From the NCBI GenBank assembly GCA_002408445.1, contig DHSK01000149.1, positions 1-10,810 of the forward strand: 10,810 bases of DNA, in the 5' to 3' direction. The first letter of the stretch is position 1; each line of letters opens with the position of its first letter. Positions 5,699-10,810 of this stretch are shown here, in pieces. Source of the DNA: Syntrophomonas sp. UBA5288 (lineage in GTDB: Bacteria > Bacillota > Syntrophomonadia > Syntrophomonadales > Syntrophomonadaceae). The translations under genes and the position numbers were made by a program. The notes beneath the pieces were generated by a model. That model saw only the letters and a list, made by a program, of their open reading frames with translations. It did not search any database and had not been told where the DNA came from.

Positions 5699-6733
5699 TT
5701 ATAATAGTCCTTCCTGCCTTAGGCGTCGTATTTTATCGACTATGCCCCAATAACTGCGTCCGATATGTATTGCAATTTCCCGATCGGTAAGGCCTGACCG
5801 TTTCAAATAGATTATTCTATCTATTTCATCGCTGGTGTAGGAAATATCAGCTGTTTCTAATGGTGCAATGTTTATAAAAAAGCCGCGTGTAGCGTATCTT
5901 TGTGAGGCTGCTTGGAGCTGCCGGGCTACATCAACTTTATATGCCATTTCAGGAATCTCAAGCACATAGGGTTTTACCATATCTAAAAAACTGATCACCG
6001 CTTCCCGGCGGTTGAGTTCCAGCATATATCCGCTTCCATCGGGATGTTTTTTGGTTTTAAATGCTACCCCGAATTGAGTTAGCAGATGGTCGGCTAACAA
6101 TTCGTTTTCTCTTTTGCTAAAGCTCAATGAATATAGATAAATTCTTGGAAAAAGGGTAACCCGGTTTTTATTACGGGAGCTATCAATGATCAGGCTGCCG
6201 TCGTCCATATATAGACAGGCAAGGCCGATGGGATGATTCAGAACTTGCAAGTTATCGGGGGTAAGATGCTTTTGCCCATCAGGGTAAAAAAGATGGTAAA
6301 GAGATGTAAAATAAGGATGGCTAGGAGATATGAGCTGGCCTTTGGCAGTTAGTTTAAATCCCTGTTGAGATAATTTTGCAGCTTTCCAGGCCCGATAAGG
6401 TAATTGTTCGATTGCTCCGTGTTCTCTATATCGTGCGTTTTTGCTGCGCCCATATAAAGCCAGGCTGCCATCCCCCATCAAGCTGCCCACAATGATATTT
6501 TGCTCTACGGTGCCTACATACATGGGCTTTATATTGTTTTCCCAGGCTTCCTTGCGTGCAGCGGTCAAATCTTTGTGTTGCATTGCTCGATATTCCAAGG
6601 TCTTATGTATACCGTTTCGACTGGCAATCGTCCTCAACGTACTTTCGCTAATACCAAGTTGTTGAGCAAGCTTCTTATTTTCCTCATGTGGATAACGATG
6701 GCATATGATTTCCAATAATTCTCCTCGGTTCAT
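5699..6733 (-). CDS. LAGLIDADG-type homing endonuclease, stand-alone
   Basis: The protein has 344 residues from the ATG at 6733, preferred over an ATG at 6748 because GAGGGG lies just ahead of it. Numbering from the 6733 start, a helix-turn-helix-like segment KKLAQQLGISESTLRTIASR is at 20-39. The first endonuclease motif IIVGSLMGDGSL is at 80-91 and the second, LACLYMDDGSLI, at 171-182; each supplies an acidic catalytic residue. A second helix-turn-helix, GLTDREIAIHIGRS, is near the C-terminus (about 314-327). Such enzymes make site-specific double-strand breaks that spread introns or their own gene. It is unusually placed: outside the adjacent intron, beyond the flagellin terminator, and antisense. 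The frame is intact, so it is probably active or recently so. Confidence 0.88.
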   Translation of the reverse strand: MNRGELLEIICHRYPHEENKKLAQQLGISESTLRTIASRNGIHKTLEYRAMQHKDLTAARKEAWENNIKPMYVGTVEQNIIVGSLMGDGSLALYGRSKNARYREHGAIEQLPYRAWKAAKLSQQGFKLTAKGQLISPSHPYFTSLYHLFYPDGQKHLTPDNLQVLNHPIGLACLYMDDGSLIIDSSRNKNRVTLFPRIYLYSLSFSKRENELLADHLLTQFGVAFKTKKHPDGSGYMLELNRREAVISFLDMVKPYVLEIPEMAYKVDVARQLQAASQRYATRGFFINIAPLETADISYTSDEIDRIIYLKRSGLTDREIAIHIGRSYWGIVDKIRRLRQEGLL

Positions 6734-6757
6734 GTGTGTACCCCTCATTCGTAGAAC

Positions 6758-6778
6758 GTATGTTTCATTATAACATAC
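6758..6778 (-). promoter_or_regulatory. Extended -10 promoter within an inverted repeat, endonuclease gene
   Basis: On the minus strand TGTTATAAT contains a perfect TATAAT (plus coordinates 6767-6772) preceded by a TGn extension, about 34 bases before the start codon. No convincing -35 is seen. GTATGTT (6758-6764) and AACATAC (6772-6778) form a seven-base inverted repeat around the -10 box, which could be a repressor site. Confidence 0.5.
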
Positions 6779-6837
6779 CTCTAAGTGGAAGGGGAGGTAT
6801 TATCTAGGCACAGAACGAAACGTCTCCAATGTTCTAT

Positions 6838-6866
6838 TTGCATTTTTTACCACTTGATGCTATAGT
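6838..6866 (+). promoter_or_regulatory. Sigma-A type promoter of the Fic gene
   Basis: A -35 box TTGCAT (6838-6843) and a -10 box TATAGT (6861-6866) are separated by exactly 17 bases. Transcription would start near 6873, inside the TGATA repeats. The segment 6780-6837 shows only a short sequence also found near 10197. Confidence 0.6.
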
Positions 6867-6890
6867 GATACAAATTGATACCAACTGATA
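6866..6890 (+). repeat. Three TGATA direct repeats with 10-base period (putative operator)
   Basis: TGATA occurs at 6866-6870, 6876-6880 and 6886-6890; the first two are followed by C. The spacing is exactly one helical turn, so a bound protein would face the same side of the DNA. The array overlaps the -10 box and predicted start of the Fic gene, fitting repression, perhaps by the Fic protein's own winged-helix domain. Confidence 0.55.
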
Positions 6891-6904
6891 TCAGAGGTGA
6901 TATT

Positions 6905-8077
6905 ATGGATGCAGGTCTTTTTACTAAAATGCTTTCCGATAAAAGCCTGATGGATTTGAAAAAAATGCAATACAGATATTCAGCCGAGGCTGTGTCGGCT
7001 ATGCTTTTCTTTTTAAAACAAACCATGTATAAATCTTTGCCCTTGCAGGACTTTAAGGGGGCGGCTCTGGTATACCTTGAAAATGCAGCTCAGTTGAGGA
7101 TGTCTGCCTACAAGACGTTGTTTTTAATGCACAATTCGGCTGATGCCTATGGCCTGCAGGCAATGGAGGAAGAAATCCATTCCACCCTGATTATTGAGAA
7201 TATCCATTCTTCCAGACAAAGCATTCGCAGAATATTGAACGGTTATGCTCCCCAGGATGAAATGGAAAATCGTATATTGGGAATGAAAAAAGGGCTGGAT
7301 TTTATCAGCGACACTTTCAATAAAATAACCGAAGAAAATATTTTCAGGCTATACAGTCTGACTGTGGGTGATTTTTTAGAAGAAAATGATCGGCTGTTGC
7401 CGGGACAATTTTATCGCCATGATAATGTTTTTATTGTAGGCGGCAAGGTGGAGCATCAGGGCCTGGCACCTGAGAAAATTCCGGAACGTATGGCGCAATT
7501 GGTTAAATTCAGTGGCAGCGATACCGGTATGAATGACCTGTTGAAGGCAGGGATGATCCATTTTTATGTAGCTTATCTGCATCCCTACTTCGATGGCAAC
7601 GGCAGAATGGCGCGGCTCATGCACCTGTGGTATCTGGTGCAGCAGGGTTATTCATCTGCATTGTTTATTCCCTTTTCGAGTTATATTAATAAATCGAAAA
7701 ATGCATATTACAAAGCTTATACCCTAATCGAGAAGAATTACGAAATCAGCAGCCTGATTGATGTTACGCCGTTTCTGGTTTACCTGGTTGAAAACGTCTA
7801 CAACCGGATGGGAGAAAAACGGAATCAGGAGCAATCTATTAGCAAGTATCAAAATGCGCTGGCTGCAGGCAAGGTTACGGAAAAGGAGAAAGATTTGTTT
7901 GAATTTGTCCTTTCGGCTTATGGCGCCAGCGAGTTTTCCACCAAGCAGTTGGAAAAGGATTTTGCCAATGCGGCCTATGCTACTATTCGTAGTTTTGTAT
8001 TAAAATTCGAGGACATGGGGATCTTAAGCAGTCAGAGATACGGAAATCGTGTGAAATACAGAATTAATACTATGTAA
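6905..8077 (+). CDS. Fic-domain protein, probable AMP-transferase with C-terminal winged helix
   Basis: The protein has 390 residues. The ATG at 6905 is chosen over an upstream TTG (6875) because AGAGGTGA precedes it. The Fic motif HPYFDGNGR is at 226-234 with the catalytic histidine and all nucleotide-binding glycines intact. TLIIEN at 94-99 fits the inhibitory (S/T)xxxE(G/N) helix N-terminal to the Fic core, as in autoinhibited class II Fic proteins. The end (about 325-388) resembles a winged helix-turn-helix, with FSTKQLEKDF and IRSFVLKFEDMGIL. Fic proteins usually transfer AMP to hydroxyl side chains; the target here is unknown. It is probably cytoplasmic. The operator-like repeats suggest autoregulation. 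A yjfB-like gene follows 24 bases later and may be cotranscribed. Confidence 0.88.
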   Translation: MDAGLFTKMLSDKSLMDLKKMQYRYSAEAVSAMLFFLKQTMYKSLPLQDFKGAALVYLENAAQLRMSAYKTLFLMHNSADAYGLQAMEEEIHSTLIIENIHSSRQSIRRILNGYAPQDEMENRILGMKKGLDFISDTFNKITEENIFRLYSLTVGDFLEENDRLLPGQFYRHDNVFIVGGKVEHQGLAPEKIPERMAQLVKFSGSDTGMNDLLKAGMIHFYVAYLHPYFDGNGRMARLMHLWYLVQQGYSSALFIPFSSYINKSKNAYYKAYTLIEKNYEISSLIDVTPFLVYLVENVYNRMGEKRNQEQSISKYQNALAAGKVTEKEKDLFEFVLSAYGASEFSTKQLEKDFANAAYATIRSFVLKFEDMGILSSQRYGNRVKYRINTM

Positions 8078-8101
8078 ATTGAGATGAAAGGGGGTATTTA
8101 T

Positions 8102-8287
8102 ATGGATACCGCAGCTATTGCTGCCGCTTCGGTTGACATGAAGACTTGCCAGTTGCAACAGCAGGCAGGGATTAGTGTCCTGAAGATGTCCATGGATAAT
8201 GCCCGGCAGTCTGCTCAGGCGGTTATTCAGATTTTGGAGCAATCCGTAAACCCTCACCTGGGTAAGTATCTGGATGTGTTGGGCTGA
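8102..8287 (+). CDS. yjfB: YjfB family putative motility protein
   Basis: The 61-residue protein starts MDTAAIAAASVDMKTCQLQQ, has QAGISVLKMSMDNARQSAQA in the middle and ends SVNPHLGKYLDVLG. This matches the small YjfB motility family of Firmicutes, predicted helical with an alanine-rich N-terminus. The ATG at 8102 is preferred over one at 8084 because the Shine-Dalgarno AAAGGGGG lies between them. The function is not established beyond co-occurrence with flagella. It is the one motility-type gene inside the accessory block, 24 bases after the Fic gene, and is followed by two hairpins. Confidence 0.82.
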   Translation: MDTAAIAAASVDMKTCQLQQQAGISVLKMSMDNARQSAQAVIQILEQSVNPHLGKYLDVLG

Positions 8288-8316
8288 GAACAAGGTGCGC
8301 GAGGGCGGTATCGGAA

Positions 8317-8344
8317 TCTGCTGCGGCGGAGAGGCCGCAGCAGA
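8317..8344. other. GC-rich hairpin after yjfB
   Basis: TCTGCTGCGGC (8317-8327) and GCCGCAGCAGA (8334-8344) form a perfect 11-bp stem with a six-base loop. It has no T-tract and stands five bases before the true terminator. It may protect the 3' end of the mRNA or be a second copy of a stem-loop element; CTGCTG and AGCAG are shared with the next hairpin. Confidence 0.6.
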
Positions 8345-8348
8345 TAAC

Positions 8349-8393
8349 AAAAGAGCAGCAGGAGAAGTCTTAAACCTCTCCTGCTGCTCTTTT
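8349..8393. terminator. Bidirectional rho-independent terminator
   Basis: The arms 8349-8365 and 8377-8393 are perfect 17-bp inverse complements (AGAGCAGCAGGAGA core) with an 11-base loop. The right arm ends in TTTT for the plus strand and the left begins AAAA, giving a U-run for the minus strand. It separates yjfB from the convergent gene ending at 8407. Confidence 0.88.
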
Positions 8394-8406
8394 AGAAACT
8401 GCTATG

Positions 8407-9186
8407 TCATACCACCAGATCCACCTGTTGTATGCTTCCGGCGCTGCCGTCTTCCCGTAAAAACAGGCTGGTACTTCTCAGCTGGCCCTGGGTATCATTG
8501 ACCGCGTTTTTGAGTGAGAAATCCGTATTAGCGGCACCTAGATAGATGGCGCCCACTCCGGTCTGGCCTAGCGCGAGAAGGACATTGTTGCCCTGCGCAT
8601 CACGGGTCCAGACGCGTAATTGTTGGAATACAGGGTCGTTTTCGTCGATCCAATTATTACCGTCCGCATCATAGGCCCGTAATTCATCGAATCCATTTCC
8701 GCTCTGCGGGCCGAAAAGTTCCTGCCCATCGTTAATGGTCCCATCCCCGTTTTTATCCAGGGCTAAAAATCCGCTTCCGGACTGTACGAAGGATATGAGG
8801 TCTTCGGAACCATCCGCGTCCAGGTCGAAGCGAAAATTACGTTCGGTCAGAGCTGCGGCCGGGCCGGCGAAATTTATAATCAAAGGATCTTGGACAGCTG
8901 CATTACCGGCCCGGATGTCGATATTTTGCTGCGATATAAATTCCCGGCTCATATTAAGCTCCATATTGATGCTTATTTCACGGCCGTCAGCCGTTTTGAC
9001 TACTCCCTGAGCAGAGAAATTCATCTTTTCTCTTTCCTGATGAGTGGCACTGTAATGGTATTCCAGACCCCAGCCCTTAAACGGGGCGAAGGTTTGGCTC
9101 CGCAATCTTTCAATATCCGTGCTTTTTAAATCCTTCAGTTGAAGCAGGTGAATTTTTTGGCCGGTTAAGGCTTCCAGGAGGTATAA
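8407..9186 (-). pseudogene. EF-hand-like calcium-binding protein, 5'-truncated
   Basis: The minus frame is open from 9186 to the stop at 8407-8409. A TTG at 9105 could start a 232-residue protein but has no ribosome-binding site. The frame continues upstream with sensible sequence (LLEALTGQKIHLL, decoded from 9180-9140), which in this family follows a longer N-terminal region. A stop at 9187-9189 then cuts it off. From the TTG, calcium-binding loops are visible: DLDADGSED (94-102), LDKNGDGTINDGQELFG (116-132) and YDADGNNWIDENDP (145-158). Related proteins with DxDxDG loops are common near motility genes in Clostridia, but their role is unclear. The 5' end was probably lost when the toxin-antitoxin segment arrived. 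Family assignment is from memory. Confidence 0.6.
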
Positions 9187-9192
9187 TTATAT

Positions 9193-9221
9193 TTGCTGCC
9201 TTAATATTCCTATGGTAGACT
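9193..9221 (+). promoter_or_regulatory. Possible promoter of the toxin-antitoxin pair
   Basis: TTGCTG (9193-9198) and TAGACT (9216-9221) have a 17-base spacer and lie 40 bases before the GTG start. Both boxes are imperfect. No inverted-repeat operator is seen. Confidence 0.4.
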
Positions 9222-9260
9222 GAGAATGAAGGTTATTGCTTGAATCAGGGGGGGAGCACA

Positions 9261-9683
9261 GTGAAACTGGACCTAATCAGTTTAAAGCGAGCAATTGGCT
9301 CTATGGAAAAAGCCTTACAGATTACTGAAGGCAAATTTATTCAGCAAGATATAAGCACTGATGAAATTGAGCTGCTCAAAGCCGGTGTAATTCAAAATTT
9401 TGAAATTACCTATGAATTGTGCTGGAAGTTCATGAAGCGATGGATAGAGTCGAATGTAAGCGCAGAAGTGGTTGATGGTGTACCCAGAAAAGAATTGTTC
9501 AGATTAGCTGCGGAAAATCGTCTAATTACAGATGTTGATGAATGGATGGAATATCATCGGGCCAGAAATATTTCATCTCATATATATGATCATAAAATCT
9601 CAGATGAGGTTTACCAAATATCACAAAAATTTTCAGGGGCTGCCTCACAGTTATTAAAAAACCTGGAGATGCGAAATGATTGA
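9261..9683 (+). CDS. hepT: HEPN-domain toxin, HepT family (nucleotidyltransferase substrate-binding type)
   Basis: The 140-residue all-helical protein starts at GTG 9261, seven bases after a run of G that forms AGGGGGGG; a TTG at 9240 is less likely. FEITYELCWKFMKRWIE (about 47-63) is typical of the HI0074-like family. RNISSHIY at 102-109 is a complete R-x4-H-x-Y motif, the ribonuclease active site of HepT toxins and also the segment AMPylated by the partner. It would act in the cytoplasm as an RNase held inactive by MntA. It overlaps the next gene by eight bases, so the two are co-translated. The motif is intact, so the toxin is probably functional. Confidence 0.88.
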   Translation: MKLDLISLKRAIGSMEKALQITEGKFIQQDISTDEIELLKAGVIQNFEITYELCWKFMKRWIESNVSAEVVDGVPRKELFRLAAENRLITDVDEWMEYHRARNISSHIYDHKISDEVYQISQKFSGAASQLLKNLEMRND

Positions 9684-9990
9684 AATAAGTGATGTACAAT
9701 TAAATATTATTCTTGATATTTTGAATCGGCATGTTCCCAATATGAAAGTATGGGCCTTTGGTTCACGGGTTAACGGTAGGGTTAAACGCTATTCCGATTT
9801 GGATTTAGTTGTTATTGGTACGGAAAAAATGAGCATTAACAGTTTGGGAGAATTAAAGGAGGCGTTTCAGGAATCTGATCTGCCTTTTCGGGTTGATTTA
9901 TTGGATTGGAATGCGATTTCGCCGGAGTTTCAAGCAGTGATAAAAGAAAAGTATGAGGTATTAAAACCAGGCTTTAGTGACAATCAATAG
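9676..9990 (+). CDS. mntA: Minimal nucleotidyltransferase antitoxin, MntA family
   Basis: The 104-residue protein has AFGSRVNGRVKRYSDLDLVV at residues 27-46, a GS-x10-DxD motif (G29 S30, D41 and D43) characteristic of minimal nucleotidyltransferases. Members paired with HepT neutralise it by transferring AMP to the tyrosine of R-x4-H-x-Y. VDLLDW near 75-80 supplies the likely third metal-binding acidic residue. The ATG at 9676 is within the hepT end. No terminator is seen before the opposite-strand remnant that overlaps its last 17 bases. Confidence 0.9.
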   Translation: MIEISDVQLNIILDILNRHVPNMKVWAFGSRVNGRVKRYSDLDLVVIGTEKMSINSLGELKEAFQESDLPFRVDLLDWNAISPEFQAVIKEKYEVLKPGFSDNQ

Positions 9991-10189
9991 GATTATGCGA
10001 TCGGACATTTCTTATTTCCTCCGCTAGTTTTTTTTCGAATAGAGCATGTTGGGTCTGACGAAACTTGCGGGTTTCGTAATAGCTTTTATACAGATAAGGG
10101 CATAGTTCTTGAAAATAACCTTCTTTTTCCTCATAAAGAACCCTGCCGTCATTGACCACAGCTTTTTTAATAGCAGAGAAGTCTCCCAT
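9974..10189 (-). pseudogene. Gene remnant, possibly the C-terminal part of another nucleotidyltransferase
   Basis: The minus frame from ATG 10189 to the stop at 9974-9976 encodes 71 residues: FSAIKKAVVNDGRVLYEEKE early, then YLYKSYYETRKFRQTQHALF, and a charged end. The KxAVxNDGRVLYE pattern resembles the tail of nucleotidyltransferase-like proteins, but no GS-x10-DxD motif is found. There is no ribosome-binding site, and sequence beyond 10190 in this frame does not look like protein. I read it as a decayed fragment; the family assignment is weak. Bases 9991-10240 otherwise contain only a small GAAAC/GTTTC hairpin and a short repeat at 10197. Confidence 0.4.
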
Positions 10190-10242
10190 TGTGGGACAAA
10201 ACGAAACATCCCCAGCATCCCGTAATAAAGGGAAATTTTTAC

Positions 10243-10270
10243 TAAAGCAACCAACCCTATTTAACGATAA
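10243..10270 (+). promoter_or_regulatory. Sigma-D (flagellar) type promoter of flaG
   Basis: TAAA (10243-10246) and AACGATAA (10263-10270) are separated by 16 bases, close to the TAAA-N15-GCCGATAW pattern of flagellar sigma factors. It lies 40 bases upstream of the flaG start and points into it. Confidence 0.55.
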
Positions 10271-10309
10271 TAATAGTGAAATAAAATATAGCCAAGGAGG
10301 CGGAAAAGC

Positions 10310-10690
10310 ATGCGGATAGAAGGGCAAGGGATGGCCGTTGATTACAGCTCCGCAAAAAACGAGGCAGTTTCGCAGTCGGGATTGCCCAAAGGGGGCAAAG
10401 AAGGCGGGGAGAAAAAGGTCAGGTTGGAGGATATAAAGCCGGAGTGTAAATACACGGAAAACGATTTGAGTGCAGCGACCGAAATGGTAAACAAGGCTCT
10501 AAAGATGTCGAATTATCACCTGGAATTTAAACTGCACGAGGAGAGTGGCCGCTATCAGGTCAAAGTAATAGATTCAGATTCGCAGGAAGTTATCCGCGAG
10601 ATTCCTCCCGAGAATGTGTTGGAGTTCTCGGCGCAGGTGAGCCATGTGCTGAATGAAATGATTGGAGTTCTGGTAGACGAATTAGTTTGA
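10310..10690 (+). CDS. flaG: FlaG family flagellar protein
   Basis: The 126-residue protein has a variable, lysine/glycine-rich N-terminus (about 1-50) followed by the conserved FlaG domain: LEFKLHEESGRYQVKVIDSD (about 75-94), EVIREIPPENVLEFSAQVSH (about 97-116) and a helical end. FlaG influences filament length in several bacteria, and its gene usually precedes fliD-fliS. Here fliD is upstream at 1768, and whatever follows flaG lies outside the window. The ATG at 10310 has AAGGAGG nine bases ahead. A sigma-D type promoter precedes it, so it is probably transcribed independently of the accessory block. Confidence 0.9.
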   Translation: MRIEGQGMAVDYSSAKNEAVSQSGLPKGGKEGGEKKVRLEDIKPECKYTENDLSAATEMVNKALKMSNYHLEFKLHEESGRYQVKVIDSDSQEVIREIPPENVLEFSAQVSHVLNEMIGVLVDELV

Positions 10691-10752
10691 TTTAATAATG
10701 GAGAGTTTTGCATAATCAACTTTTTCCTATGATTAAGCAGTAATTTTGCGAA

Positions 10753-10810
10753 TGTCATCCTGAACGGAGTGAGGATCTTGCAGTCTCCGAGATGGAAAGA
10801 TCCTTCGGCT
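10753..10810. repeat. TGTCATCCTGA-type intergenic repeat, second locus
   Basis: TGTCATCCTGAACGGAGTGA begins at 10753. AGGATCTT (10772-10779) is answered by AAGATCCT (10797-10804), the same architecture as the repeat cluster at 3331-3449. The window ends inside the element. Bases 10691-10752 show nothing further. Confidence 0.7.

Noticed and set aside
8274..8501. Plus-strand 75-residue open frame after yjfB
   Set aside because: It runs through two strong hairpins including a terminator, and its product is low-complexity.
10024..10254. Minus-strand 76-residue open frame in another frame over the remnant
   Set aside because: It has no start signal and no recognisable composition; the frame ending at 9974 is the more protein-like one.

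Overview
The window is a flagellar late-gene locus of an anaerobic, Gram-positive, Clostridia-like Firmicute, possibly in the Syntrophomonas/Desulfotomaculum neighbourhood. That placement is inferred from gene order (flgL, a DUF6470/YviE-like gene, fliW, csrA, fliD, flagellin; later yjfB and flaG), strong AGGAGG ribosome-binding sites and a sigma-D type promoter. No rRNA or tRNA is present to fix the taxon.

Layout. 1-171 is the 3' end of flgL. A structured leader, found in two diverged copies (181-279 and 925-1018), precedes the YviE-like gene (294-854) and fliW (1029-1481). fliW and csrA overlap by one base; fliD follows and ends in a terminator. The 540-base gap before flagellin holds 'TGTCATCCTGAGC' repeats, a perfect 11-bp palindrome and a leader with a GGA-loop hairpin that fits CsrA control. 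The flagellin gene starts at 3766.

The main discovery is at the flagellin 3' end. A group I intron can be folded from about 5185 to 5599 (P2, P3, P7, P8, P9, P9.0 and a terminal G are visible). It separates the flagellin body from a second 14-codon tail at 5600-5644. The first bases of the intron encode an almost identical tail with its own stop. The two tails share 13 of 14 residues, although 10 of 42 bases differ, 9 of them in third positions. Unspliced and spliced messages would therefore both give a full flagellin. The native terminator follows the second tail. A LAGLIDADG endonuclease gene sits just beyond it, antisense and outside the intron.

From about 5700 to 10230 an accessory block separates flagellin from flaG. 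It holds the endonuclease, a Fic-domain protein with a three-repeat putative operator, a YjfB-like motility protein, a 5'-truncated calcium-binding-repeat gene on the minus strand, a HepT/MntA-type HEPN-nucleotidyltransferase toxin-antitoxin pair, and a gene remnant. flaG (10310-10690) resumes the flagellar genes behind its own sigma-D type promoter, and a second TGTCATCC repeat closes the window.

How the genes fit together: FlgL, FliD and flagellin build the hook-filament junction, cap and filament. FliW and CsrA form the partner switch that couples flagellin translation to export, and FlaG affects filament length. The accessory genes are mobility and conflict functions, two of them AMP-transfer enzymes.
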